From Chryseobacterium formosense (GTDB lineage: Bacteria; Bacteroidota; Bacteroidia; Flavobacteriales; Weeksellaceae), in assembly GCF_900116415.1 (NCBI RefSeq), contig NZ_FPAP01000002.1:1-64000 (forward strand): a stretch of 64,000 bases of DNA, in the 5' to 3' direction. A model generated the notes under the pieces. That model saw only the letters and a list, made by a program, of their open reading frames with translations, did not search any database and was not told where the DNA came from. This document shows positions 1-7,632 of this stretch, piece by piece; position 1 is the first letter of the stretch; every line of letters starts with the position of its first letter. Position numbers and translations under genes: made by a program.

Positions 1-133
1 AAAAATGCGTCTGTTGAAGGTTAATAGTTTTATTCATCTTTGTTCATCATATTTTGTGTTTGGTTTAATTCTGCAAATCTAAAATATTTTAAATTTACTT
101 CAAAATAATTCACTGTACTTTTTCTCATAATCT

Positions 134-150
134 ATTGACTATTAGTCAAT
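134..150. repeat. Short perfect palindrome in the leading intergenic stretch
   Basis: Eight-base arms ATTGACTA and TAGTCAAT separated by one base. It could be an operator or chance. The rest of positions 1-287 is AT-rich and shows no convincing gene; the first bases (1-24) could be the last codons of a plus-strand gene ending in TAA, but too little is present to say. Confidence 0.3.
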
Positions 151-287
151 AATACAAATGTAATCCTGTGCAGCGACAGAACTCGTCGTGTCTGAAATAT
201 GTTATACTGAAAAAATAAGGTTGAAAACAGTAAAAAAAGATTGGTGATATTTGAAAAGCACCAATAATAAAGAAATCGGTTATCTTA

Positions 288-327
288 AAAACAAAAAATC
301 CTCTGAAACAGAAGTTCCAGAGGATTT
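288..327 (-). terminator. Terminator of the tRNA operon
   Basis: Ten-base arms (AAATCCTCTG at 296-305 and CAGAGGATTT at 318-327) form a hairpin just after the last tRNA. Read on the minus strand it is followed by a T-rich run, as expected for an intrinsic terminator. Confidence 0.8.
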
Positions 328-331
328 AGAG

Positions 332-415
332 TACCCCAGACGGGACTTGAACCCGTACATCCTTGCGGATACAGGATTTTAAGTCCTGCGTGTCTACCAA
401 TTCCACCACCAGGGC
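332..415 (-). tRNA. tRNA-Leu (anticodon TAA)
   Basis: The reverse complement folds as a class II tRNA of 84 nt: acceptor GCCCTGG pairs with CTGGGGT, the anticodon loop is CTTAAAA giving anticodon TAA, a variable arm is present, and the T loop reads GGTTCAAGTCC. CCA is not encoded. It is the last gene of a three-tRNA operon and is followed by a hairpin terminator. Confidence 0.95.
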
Positions 416-424
416 ATGGTGTGG

Positions 425-497
425 AGCGAAAAACGGGATTCGAACCCGCGACCCCAACCTTGGCAAGGTTGTGCTCTACCAGCTGAGCTATTTTCGC
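425..497 (-). tRNA. tRNA-Gly (anticodon GCC)
   Basis: A 73-nt cloverleaf on the minus strand: acceptor GCGAAAA pairs with TTTTCGC, the D arm contains AGCTCAGCTGGTAGAGC, the anticodon loop gives GCC, and the T loop is GGTTCGAATCC. It is the middle gene of the operon, with 9-bp spacers to both Leu tRNAs. Confidence 0.95.
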
Positions 498-505
498 AAT
501 CGTAG

Positions 506-587
506 TGCGGATGAAGGGACTCGAACCCCCACGCCTCACGGCACCAGATCCTAAGTCTGGCGTGGCTACCAATTACACCACATCCGC
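506..587 (-). tRNA. tRNA-Leu (anticodon TAG)
   Basis: An 82-nt class II tRNA on the minus strand: acceptor GCGGATG pairs with CATCCGC, the anticodon stem CAGA/TCTG encloses CTTAGGA (anticodon TAG), and a variable arm and GGTTCGAGTCC T loop follow. It is the first gene of the operon, directly behind a strong promoter. Confidence 0.95.
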
Positions 588-633
588 ATTATTATTGAGT
601 TATTTTAAAGAACTTGTTTCGTTTTTGTGAGTG

Positions 634-663
634 CAAATATAGGGCAATTTTCTTTACTTCCAA
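634..663 (-). promoter_or_regulatory. Promoter of the tRNA operon
   Basis: On the minus strand a TTG (661-663) lies 19 bases ahead of TATATTTG (634-641). This matches the Bacteroidota housekeeping-sigma promoter (TTG about -33, TAnnTTTG about -7). The predicted start is about 40 bases before the first tRNA. Confidence 0.75.
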
Positions 664-760
664 GCATTTTCCGAAAAAAAATTAATTTTTTGCAAAATTT
701 ATTTGAAACCATTTTTTTTAAATTTCATTTTACTACTTTTACACCGATAATATTTACGAT

Positions 761-1138
761 ATGGAATTACAAGGAACAGTAAAGAAAATCACTGATGTTC
801 AAACATTTGCGAGTGGTTTCCAAAAAAGAGAAATGGTTATTCTTACACAAGAGCAGTATCCGCAGCCAATCAACATCGAATTTTTACAGGATAAAATAAA
901 TTTGCTGGATTCTTTAAAAGAAGGAGAAAATGTGAAGGTAGGAATCAACATCAGAGGAAGAGAATGGGTTTCACCACAGGGAGAAACTAAATATTTCAAC
1001 TCTATTACAGGGTGGAGAGTAGAAAAAGTTTCTGATAATGCATCAGAGCCTACACAAGCTGCTCCGTCTCAATCTGCTTCTCCGGTATCCAACGAGAATC
1101 CTTTTGCAGGTGACGATGATGATGATTTGCCATTTTAA
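761..1138 (+). CDS. DUF3127 protein with SSB-like acidic C-terminal tail
   Basis: A 125-residue protein. Residues 1-90 look like the DUF3127 domain, a small OB-fold-like family (start MELQGTVKKIT, then a GREW segment near residue 65), recognised from memory and not by a search. A Ser/Ala/Gln-rich linker follows, then a tail of five aspartates ending LPF. That tail closely resembles the partner-binding tip of bacterial single-stranded DNA-binding protein (DDDIPF type). The family has no firm function; nucleic-acid binding with recruitment of SSB partners is an inference from the tail. It is a single-gene unit with its own terminator directly after it. Confidence 0.8.
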   Translation: MELQGTVKKITDVQTFASGFQKREMVILTQEQYPQPINIEFLQDKINLLDSLKEGENVKVGINIRGREWVSPQGETKYFNSITGWRVEKVSDNASEPTQAAPSQSASPVSNENPFAGDDDDDLPF

Positions 1139-1158
1139 TTAAAAATAAATCAAATAAC

Positions 1159-1189
1159 AATCCTGCTTTTTGAAAGTAGGATTTTTTTT
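1159..1189 (+). terminator. Terminator after the DUF3127 gene
   Basis: Arms AATCCTGCTT and AAGTAGGATT (one G-T wobble) are followed by a run of eight T. The hairpin covers a possible TTG start of aat at 1170, which argues for the downstream ATG of aat. Confidence 0.8.
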
Positions 1190-1196
1190 CCTCTAC

Positions 1197-1850
1197 ATGG
1201 TTCGATTAGACGAAAACGAAATTTCATTTCCCGATCCTGCTCAATATGACGGTCACGAAGGTATCATTGCTTTCGGCGGAGATCTATCGTTGGAAAGAAT
1301 CTGGTTTGCTTATCGGAACGGAATTTTTCCATGGTTTGATCCGGGTGATGAAATTCTGTGGTGGTGTCCCGATCCTAGATTTGTACTGTTTCCTGATGAA
1401 CTGAAGGTTTCAAAATCGATGAGAAAAATTTTAAATAAAAAAGTTTTTACCGTTACCGAAAACCAGAATTTCAGCGAAGTCATCAAAAGTTGTCGTGAGA
1501 TCAACCGTAAAGGACAGGAAGGAACCTGGCTTTCTGATGAGTTAATGGAAACTTTTATTACCCTTCATCAATATGGCGTTGCAAGAAGTGTGGAAGTCTG
1601 GCAAAACGATGAACTTGTCGGCGGATTGTACGGCTTACAAATCGGAAAAGTTTTCTGTGGCGAAAGTATGTTTTCGAAAGTAAGCAATGCTTCCAAAGCA
1701 GGATTTATCCATTTTGTAGAAACGCATAAAAACGAATTTAAATTGATTGATTGCCAGTCTCACACCGATCATTTAGAAAGTCTGGGAGCGAGAATGATTC
1801 CTAAAAAAGATTTTTTGAAAATTTTACACGAAAACAATGAACGCAGATAA
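1197..1850 (+). CDS. aat: Leucyl/phenylalanyl-tRNA--protein transferase
   Basis: Transfers Leu or Phe from aminoacyl-tRNA to N-terminal Arg or Lys of proteins, marking them for ClpAP degradation (N-degron pathway). The protein has the family signature around residues 40-60 (GIFPWFDPG followed by LWWCPDPRFVLFP), the conserved GGLYG segment, and the FCGESMF motif. I chose the ATG at 1197 (217 residues) because the upstream in-frame TTG at 1170 lies inside a terminator hairpin. Its last 14 bases overlap the next gene, suggesting translational coupling with the transporter. Confidence 0.93.
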   Translation: MVRLDENEISFPDPAQYDGHEGIIAFGGDLSLERIWFAYRNGIFPWFDPGDEILWWCPDPRFVLFPDELKVSKSMRKILNKKVFTVTENQNFSEVIKSCREINRKGQEGTWLSDELMETFITLHQYGVARSVEVWQNDELVGGLYGLQIGKVFCGESMFSKVSNASKAGFIHFVETHKNEFKLIDCQSHTDHLESLGARMIPKKDFLKILHENNERR

Positions 1851-2721
1851 AGAAAAATGGCTTCTTCTGATTTTACTGAGTTTAATCTGGGGCTCTTCAT
1901 TTATTTTAATTAAAAAATCCTTAGAACATTTCACTCCGTATCAAGTTGGTGCATTAAGGGTTTTGATTGCCGGAATCATTTTAATGCCCGTTGCGATTTC
2001 AAAATATAAGCTTTTCCCCAAGAAACATCTGAAATGGCTTATTTTGGCTGCTTTTACAGGAAATTTCATCCCGATGTTCCTCTTTCCTATTGCAGAAACC
2101 GAAATCAGCAGTACTATTGCAGGAATTATCAATTCGATGATGCCGATTTTTGTGATTATTGTAGGTGCTTTAGCCTGGAAATTTGAAACAACACAACGAC
2201 AGATTACAGGAGTTATTATAAGCTTTACGGGAGTTTGTTTATTGGCTTTTGGCGGTGATGACGGAGCACAATTTAAATTATTCCCAATTCTTTTGCTGCT
2301 TTTAGCAACTTTGTGTTACGCAATCAGTACAACAACGGTAAAATCGAAGCTGATGGATGTTTCATCAACTGTTTTATCGGCATTTGTATTTTCTTTTGTC
2401 TTGTTTTTACCGTCGCTTATTTCATTGGTATCGACAGGTTTTATTTCCACATTTACGTTTAACCGAGAAAATATGATAGGATTAGGGTTTGTAAGCCTTC
2501 TTTCTATTTTCGGAACCGGATTGGCGATGATGATGAATTACCGACTGTTGAAAGTTTCTACTCCGCTATTTGCTTCTACGGTTACCTTGCTAATGCCGAT
2601 TGTCGCAATTATCTGGGGTCTTTTAGATGGCGAAAAACTGACTTCTTTACAGTTTGCAGGAGCAAGTGTCATTATTGCCGGATTGATCTTTTTAAGAGCT
2701 AAAACTGTAGTTAAAAAGTAA
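1837..2721 (+). CDS. EamA/DMT-family transporter
   Basis: A 294-residue integral membrane protein of the drug/metabolite transporter superfamily. About ten hydrophobic helices can be seen in two homologous halves; the first half begins LLILLSLIWGSSFILIKKSL and the second carries a matching block near its C-terminus. Family members export amino acids or other small metabolites, and the substrate cannot be told here. It overlaps aat by 14 bp and is likely co-transcribed with it. Confidence 0.88.
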   Translation: MNADKEKWLLLILLSLIWGSSFILIKKSLEHFTPYQVGALRVLIAGIILMPVAISKYKLFPKKHLKWLILAAFTGNFIPMFLFPIAETEISSTIAGIINSMMPIFVIIVGALAWKFETTQRQITGVIISFTGVCLLAFGGDDGAQFKLFPILLLLLATLCYAISTTTVKSKLMDVSSTVLSAFVFSFVLFLPSLISLVSTGFISTFTFNRENMIGLGFVSLLSIFGTGLAMMMNYRLLKVSTPLFASTVTLLMPIVAIIWGLLDGEKLTSLQFAGASVIIAGLIFLRAKTVVKK

Positions 2722-2734
2722 GATAATTTATTTA

Positions 2735-2834
2735 AACGCAACGAACACAAAGTATACTAATCATTTGGAAAATATTTTTCGTTCGCAAAGGCTTTTGACT
2801 TCGTCGAATCTTCGATTTCATCCAGCAAAGAAAA
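2735..2834. repeat. Dispersed intergenic repeat, copy 1 (CGCAAAG type)
   Basis: The stretch holds an ATATTTTTCGTTCGCAAAGG core and ends CAGCAAAGAAA. The same core and ending occur at 24,063-24,142 in front of the sirtuin gene. It fills the gap between two converging genes. No transposase is nearby. Confidence 0.6.
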
Positions 2835-2836
2835 AC

Positions 2837-2863
2837 AAAAATCCCGCATCGCTGCAGGATTTT
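2837..2863. terminator. Bidirectional terminator between converging genes
   Basis: AAAATCC and GGATTTT arms with an inner GCA/TGC pairing form a hairpin flanked by A and T runs. It lies between the ends of the EamA transporter (plus) and the TPR gene (minus) and could serve both. Confidence 0.6.
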
Positions 2864-2928
2864 ATTATTTAATGTATGCTGAAGAGTGACAATTTAAAAC
2901 TTCAAATTTCCGTCACCCAGCTTCCAGC

Positions 2929-4311
2929 CTAAAGATTTTTCTTCTTAACCTTTGCTTTAGCTTTTTTCACTTCATCTTTGATGTAAGGATATTTTTTCTG
3001 CATATCACTGATTAATGAAGGATCTAATTCTAAAGCTTTTTCCAGAGATTCACTGCCTTTTTCATTGTTTCTCAAATTAAAATAGCAGTTACTCAGCTGA
3101 TAAAACAATTCCGCTCTGTAATGATGCTTTAAAGCTATATTTAAAACCGTCACGGCTTCTTCATATTCGCCAACCAACATCAAAACTTCAGAATAAGCGT
3201 ACCAATTGTAAAACCTTGAAGGTTCTGCGTCTACCAGTTTCTTCAGGCAAGAAAGACTTTCTTCAAACTTACCGGAATCGATGAACAAAAATGCCAATCT
3301 TTTCTGATAATCAAGGTTGCTGTCATTCAGCAAAGTTGCTTCTTTTGCGAAATGTAAAGCTTCCGGCATTCCGCCCATTTCTTCATAAAGATAAGACTGC
3401 TCCATCATGGCAAGATAAAACTGCGGGTCTTCTCTCAATGATTTCTGGAAAGAATTTAAAGCTACAATCGGTTGCTTTAAAGCTTTATAGCACAATCCGA
3501 TTTTGTAAAATGTAAATGCTTTAGTATATTCCAATTCAAGCATTTCTTCATATACTTCAATCGCTTTTTTATATTGGTTTAAAGCTTCATAACAAGCTGC
3601 TTTGCTCGCATAAACTCCAACTGAGCTGGAATTTATCGCCAACATATAATCGAAACCTTTAATGGCTTCTTCGTAATTTTTTCTGTTGAAGTAATATTGT
3701 CCATACTCGCTCCATGCAATTTCTGAATACGGAAAATCATCTAGATATGCATTCAGAAAAGCAATTGCCTCTTCACCCTTATTCAAATCATTGAAGCAGA
3801 CCATTGCATTTTCCAAAGAATATTCATCCATTGGATCGTGTTTAAGTGCTTGCTGATAATGTTTAAGAGCGTTAAAAGGATCTCCCAGGTTCACATATTC
3901 GTCTGCAATAAAATTATTGAGGAAGTTTTCCTCTTCCTGCAATTCCAGGGCTTTTTTGCAGATTTCAATGGATTTTTTAGGATTTCCAAGATTCGAATAA
4001 TACTTGGCGTAGCAAACCAAAAAGTCTGTATTCTCCATAGAAGAACCTTTTAACTCATCGATTAATTCCTTCGCCGTATTATAATCTTCCCACTCCAGTA
4101 GAACTTCAAGTTTTTTTATTTTGATGTCTAAAGAATTGGGATGGAGTTTAAGACCGTAATTGACCGCCATGTCGGCATAATTAAAATCCCCAAGCTCCAA
4201 ATAATAAACAATAACATCTTCTAACTCTTCTGTATCAAAGTAGAATTCATCATTGTTTTCCATCATTTCCTCGAACTTTTTTACCAGTTCATTTCCAAAG
4301 TATTCTTCCAA
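2929..4311 (-). CDS. Tetratricopeptide repeat protein
   Basis: A 460-residue protein made almost entirely of TPR-like helical pairs from about residue 30 to 440, with typical lines such as AYYEALNQYKKAIEVYEEMLEL and a very basic end (KKAKAKVKKKNL). No signal peptide is seen, so it is probably cytoplasmic. TPR arrays are protein-binding scaffolds and the partner is unknown. The acidic N-terminus (DEFYFDTEELEDVIVYYLE) is typical of a conserved Bacteroidota family without known function. It is monocistronic, with about 320 bp upstream. Confidence 0.8.
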   Translation of the reverse strand: MEEYFGNELVKKFEEMMENNDEFYFDTEELEDVIVYYLELGDFNYADMAVNYGLKLHPNSLDIKIKKLEVLLEWEDYNTAKELIDELKGSSMENTDFLVCYAKYYSNLGNPKKSIEICKKALELQEEENFLNNFIADEYVNLGDPFNALKHYQQALKHDPMDEYSLENAMVCFNDLNKGEEAIAFLNAYLDDFPYSEIAWSEYGQYYFNRKNYEEAIKGFDYMLAINSSSVGVYASKAACYEALNQYKKAIEVYEEMLELEYTKAFTFYKIGLCYKALKQPIVALNSFQKSLREDPQFYLAMMEQSYLYEEMGGMPEALHFAKEATLLNDSNLDYQKRLAFLFIDSGKFEESLSCLKKLVDAEPSRFYNWYAYSEVLMLVGEYEEAVTVLNIALKHHYRAELFYQLSNCYFNLRNNEKGSESLEKALELDPSLISDMQKKYPYIKDEVKKAKAKVKKKNL

Positions 4312-4447
4312 TATCTTCTTCTGTGTATTTACAACGTTAAAAATTCCTTACTAACATTGTAAAACAATTTTTATTAATTATTAAAAAACCAAATCTCTTT
4401 AATTTTATTGATTAAAGTGTCATTAATTTTTATTAAAGTTAATGAAT

Positions 4448-4632
4448 TTAAATTTCATTTTGATTTCTTCTGTTATCGAAAAAAGAGATTATTTGAATTT
4501 TATTTTTCACTAGTTTATAGGTCACAGAGAAATTTTCTAAAATCAGAGGTTTGATTTATTGTGCTCTATCCAAAATTTATAGATTAAATCAAACTCGCGT
4601 AATGCTTTTTTCGTCCATTCTATCTTAATCAT
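4448..4632 (-). pseudogene. Decayed RelE/ParE-family toxin
   Basis: The ATG overlaps the antitoxin stop as ATGA, the classic toxin-antitoxin junction. Translation starts MIKIEWTKKALREFDLIYKF, a RelE/ParE N-terminus, but hits a stop after 29 codons at 4543. In another frame, continuing to TAA at 4448, the sequence reads LENFSVTYKLVKNKIQII then SFFDNRRNQNEI, the usual C-terminal strands of this toxin family. About 30-35 central residues are missing relative to the usual 95-100, and the two parts are out of frame. The toxin is therefore inactive. Confidence 0.75.
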
Positions 4633-4859
4633 TTACCGTAAGATTTCAAAAAATCTTCATGAGAAACAATATTTCCGTCTTCTATATCTTTCAAACCGTC
4701 TTCAATCATTTTTTTTTCGGCATCAGAAATATCGTTCCACCAAGATTTCTCTTCTTTTCTGATTTTCGAAATCTTATCTATTATCCTTAAATCATCGATA
4801 GAAGAAAGCCAATGTATCAACTCTAGCTTTTTAGTTTGAAGTTCTAAATTAATGTCCAT
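4629..4859 (-). CDS. Antitoxin-like protein (orphaned)
   Basis: A 76-residue protein with no signal peptide. The N-terminal half is helical and the C-terminus reads ISDAEKKMIEDGLKDIEDGNIVSHEDF, the type of segment seen in RelB-like antitoxins that wrap the toxin. Its stop overlaps the start of a RelE/ParE toxin remnant by four bases. The antitoxin frame is intact while the toxin is broken, so it now acts alone, if at all. Assignment rests on context and general resemblance. Confidence 0.65.
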   Translation of the reverse strand: MDINLELQTKKLELIHWLSSIDDLRIIDKISKIRKEEKSWWNDISDAEKKMIEDGLKDIEDGNIVSHEDFLKSYGK

Positions 4860-4893
4860 CTTGCAATCTTTTATTTAAAGTTATAAAATTTAT

Positions 4894-6276
4894 TTAAATC
4901 AAACTTCTGATTTTCGCAATCATATCATCACCCAGTTTGTCGGCTTCTTCCTGAGATTTAGCCTCTGTATAAATTCTGATAATCGGTTCTGTATTCGATT
5001 TTCTCAAATGAACCCAGTTGTTTTCAAAATCTATTTTTACGCCGTCTACCGTAGAAACCTCTTCATTTTGATACTCTTTTTCCATTTTAGTTAAAAGAGA
5101 ATCTACATCAATCTCCGGAGTCAGCTCTATTTTCTTTTTACCCATGAAATAACTTGGATAACCAGCTCTTAGTTCTGAAACTGTTTTGTTTTCTTTTGCC
5201 AAATGCGTTAAAAATAAAGCAACACCAACCAAAGAATCTCTTCCATAATGAAGGTCAGGATAGATAATTCCACCGTTTCCTTCACCACCAATTACAGCAT
5301 TTTTTTCTTTCATTAAATTCACTACATTCACTTCTCCTACTGCACTTGCAAAATATTCTGAGTTATGAGTCTTCGCTACATCCCTCAAAGCACGGCTTGA
5401 AGAAAGGTTTGAAATCGCTACTCCATTTTTATTTTTCAACAAATAATCTGCAACAGCAACCAAAGTATATTCTTCGCCAAACATTTCGCCTTTTTCGTCA
5501 ATAAGAGCCAATCTGTCAACATCCGGATCTACAACAACGCCAAAATCTGCATTTTCTTTCTTTACAAGTTCACAAATATCTCCTAAATGCTCTTTCAAAG
5601 GTTCAGGATTATGAGGAAATTGTCCGTTTGGTTCGCAGTATAATTTTACCGTTTCACAACCTAATTTATCTAAAAGCATCGGAATGGCAATTCCGCCTGT
5701 AGAATTTACGGCATCCAGAACAATTTTATATTTTTTAGCTTTAATGGCATCAACATCTACCATTGGTAAATCTAAAATCTGCTGAATATGAATATCAAAA
5801 GCATCTTCTCTGGTTTCGTAAGAACCCAAATCATCTACATCGGCATAGTTGAAATCTTCGCTTTCAGCCAAAGCTAAAACTTCAGCACCATTTTCTCCGC
5901 TGATGAATTCTCCTTTGTCATTTAATAATTTTAAAGCATTCCATTGTTTCGGGTTGTGAGAAGCGGTTAAGATTATTCCGCCATCTGCATTCAATTCAGG
6001 AACCATTACCTCAACAGTCGGAGTTGTAGAAAGTCCCAAATCGATTACATTAATTCCTAATCCCTGCAATGTTGCAGTAACCAAAGAATTAACCATCGAG
6101 CCCGAGATTCTTGCATCACGACCAATAATTAAAGTTAAATCTTTTTTATTTTTATTATTCTGAAGCCAGGTTCCGAAAGCTGACGCAAATTTCACAACAT
6201 CAAGCGGTGTTAAATTATCACCAACTTTACCACCAATCGTTCCGCGAATTCCCGAAATACTTTTTATTAATGACAT
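4894..6276 (-). CDS. glmM: Phosphoglucosamine mutase
   Basis: Converts glucosamine-6-phosphate to glucosamine-1-phosphate for UDP-GlcNAc, peptidoglycan and lipid A synthesis. The 460 residues carry the alpha-D-phosphohexomutase motifs: TASHNP with the phospho-serine at residue 106, the metal loop DPDVDR near 250, and a sugar-binding loop GEGNGG. The C-terminal phosphate loop (RKSNTEPIIRIY) is present. Related phosphomannomutases share these motifs, so glmM versus a broader mutase role is not settled by sequence alone. It has its own promoter about 105 bases upstream. Confidence 0.85.
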   Translation of the reverse strand: MSLIKSISGIRGTIGGKVGDNLTPLDVVKFASAFGTWLQNNKNKKDLTLIIGRDARISGSMVNSLVTATLQGLGINVIDLGLSTTPTVEVMVPELNADGGIILTASHNPKQWNALKLLNDKGEFISGENGAEVLALAESEDFNYADVDDLGSYETREDAFDIHIQQILDLPMVDVDAIKAKKYKIVLDAVNSTGGIAIPMLLDKLGCETVKLYCEPNGQFPHNPEPLKEHLGDICELVKKENADFGVVVDPDVDRLALIDEKGEMFGEEYTLVAVADYLLKNKNGVAISNLSSSRALRDVAKTHNSEYFASAVGEVNVVNLMKEKNAVIGGEGNGGIIYPDLHYGRDSLVGVALFLTHLAKENKTVSELRAGYPSYFMGKKKIELTPEIDVDSLLTKMEKEYQNEEVSTVDGVKIDFENNWVHLRKSNTEPIIRIYTEAKSQEEADKLGDDMIAKIRSLI

Positions 6277-6380
6277 TTTGTTTAAATTTTATTTTTCTGA
6301 TTATTAAGATTATGCAAAGTGCATTTTTATTTTTAATAATTCAAAAAGTGTAGATTATTTTTAGTTTAATTTTCAGTTTG

Positions 6381-6388
6381 CAAAGATA
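6381..6388 (-). promoter_or_regulatory. -7 element for glmM
   Basis: TATCTTTG on the minus strand fits the TAnnTTTG consensus and lies between the end of the preceding gene and glmM, implying a leader of roughly 100 nt. Confidence 0.5.
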
Positions 6389-6405
6389 CTGAAAAGACAA
6401 CCAAC

Positions 6406-7431
6406 TTATAAGATTGGAATCTTTTTCTGAATTTTTTTATAATTTCTTTCAACAACTTTGGGAGGCGGAAAGCGGTAACCTATGTACAGAAGCCCATAAG
6501 TATTGTTGTTTTCTACGGTAGAGTTTTCTTTTTCATCATAAGCCGTAGCATTAAAATTCAGCTTCCCTCCAAATAAAAATCGATCAGAATTATATCCTAC
6601 GTGTAAACCTCCCGATCCTTTTGCCGTTATATATTGCTCATTTTGTTTTGGGCCCATTGTTCCGTTTTCCAAAGTATCTTTGAAACTTGTAAATTTTCCG
6701 CCGAAACCTATGGTTAAGTATGGTGCAATATTTACCTTTTCGGCAATCACCCAATTGTAAAAATATCCGATGTTTGCTCCGAAATTGTATTGATATTCTT
6801 TGCTTTTCAAACCATTAATCGTATTGCTGAAAATTGTAAAATCATAATCTAAAAACGGAACCCAGCTTCCTTTGCTATTTTTCTGCCATTCCCCTTGTGT
6901 ATATAGGTTTTTCAACGAAAAATCGTTGTTTAAAATATAGGCTGTAGAGCCGCCAAAAGTCTGAACCCTTAAATCCGGAAATTTAATATAAGGATCTGTA
7001 TCTTTTTGCCACCCCGGAAGAAGATCCTGCATATTTTCGACATAAAATCCTTTTACATTTTTATAATATAGGGTTTGTACAAATCTTTGAGGAAAAAATC
7101 TAAAACTGAAATTGGTATAAGAGCTGTTTCCTTTTCTTTCGTCGTCATTATTTCCCGGAAAAAATCGGGGAGTGAAAGATAAAGTTGCACTTATGATCTT
7201 GTAATCTATAGATAACGATGCCTTTGTTTTGTTATTGATGGAAAGTATGGTTTCGTTTAAATTTTCTTCATCACCTTCAGAAAAAGTGTAATTTTCTACA
7301 TTCGTATCAAAATTAGCACGAATCATCACTTTATCTGCGTAGGAAATAATTGTTGCAGAATCTGCTTTATTCTGTGCGTTTACACTCAGAAATAGGAGAC
7401 TTATGCAAAAAAGTATGACGCGTTTAATCAA
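6406..7431 (-). CDS. Outer-membrane beta-barrel protein, DUF4421-like
   Basis: A 341-residue protein starting with a signal peptide (cleavage near residue 19, VNAQ). The rest alternates aromatic and polar residues, as in beta strands of an outer-membrane barrel, and holds the block PRFFPGNNDDERKGNS, which I associate with DUF4421. No function is known for that family. It lies between glmM and the feo genes on the same strand, but gaps and separate promoters give no functional link. Confidence 0.7.
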   Translation of the reverse strand: MIKRVILFCISLLFLSVNAQNKADSATIISYADKVMIRANFDTNVENYTFSEGDEENLNETILSINNKTKASLSIDYKIISATLSFTPRFFPGNNDDERKGNSSYTNFSFRFFPQRFVQTLYYKNVKGFYVENMQDLLPGWQKDTDPYIKFPDLRVQTFGGSTAYILNNDFSLKNLYTQGEWQKNSKGSWVPFLDYDFTIFSNTINGLKSKEYQYNFGANIGYFYNWVIAEKVNIAPYLTIGFGGKFTSFKDTLENGTMGPKQNEQYITAKGSGGLHVGYNSDRFLFGGKLNFNATAYDEKENSTVENNNTYGLLYIGYRFPPPKVVERNYKKIQKKIPIL

Positions 7432-7479
7432 GCAAATTTGTTTAAAATCAGGGTTAAATTACTACAAATTATTCAGATT

Positions 7480-7632
7480 CTACGAACATCCACAATCTTT
7501 ATCGCAGGCAGATCTTTTAGAACTAAACTTCTTGGGCGCAAAGTTTTTCCTGAGCAGCTTAAAAAGCGAATAACAGGCAAATGCAACCACAAGTGCGACA
7601 ATTACATATTGAAAAATTAATGATGTACTCAT
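7480..7632 (-). CDS. FeoB-associated Cys-rich membrane protein
   Basis: Fifty residues: one N-terminal membrane helix (FQYVIVALVVAFACYSLFKLL), a basic stretch, and a C-terminal CDKDCGCS cluster. This layout is that of the small FeoB-associated proteins thought to sit with the ferrous iron channel. The start codon overlaps the feoB stop (TAATG), so translation is probably coupled. A longer frame reaching to 7758 only reads feoB DNA in another frame. Confidence 0.85.
   Translation of the reverse strand: MSTSLIFQYVIVALVVAFACYSLFKLLRKNFAPKKFSSKRSACDKDCGCS

Noticed and set aside
363..554. Plus-strand frame of 63 residues (NGIRTRDP type)
   Set aside because: Antisense reading of tRNA genes. This kind of peptide is a common false annotation.
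285..572. Minus-strand frame of 95 residues across the tRNAs
   Set aside because: It runs through three tRNA genes; the protein is a translation of tRNA sequence, a known artefact.
1170..1196. Earlier TTG start for aat
   Set aside because: It lies within the upstream terminator hairpin and adds residues absent from the family.
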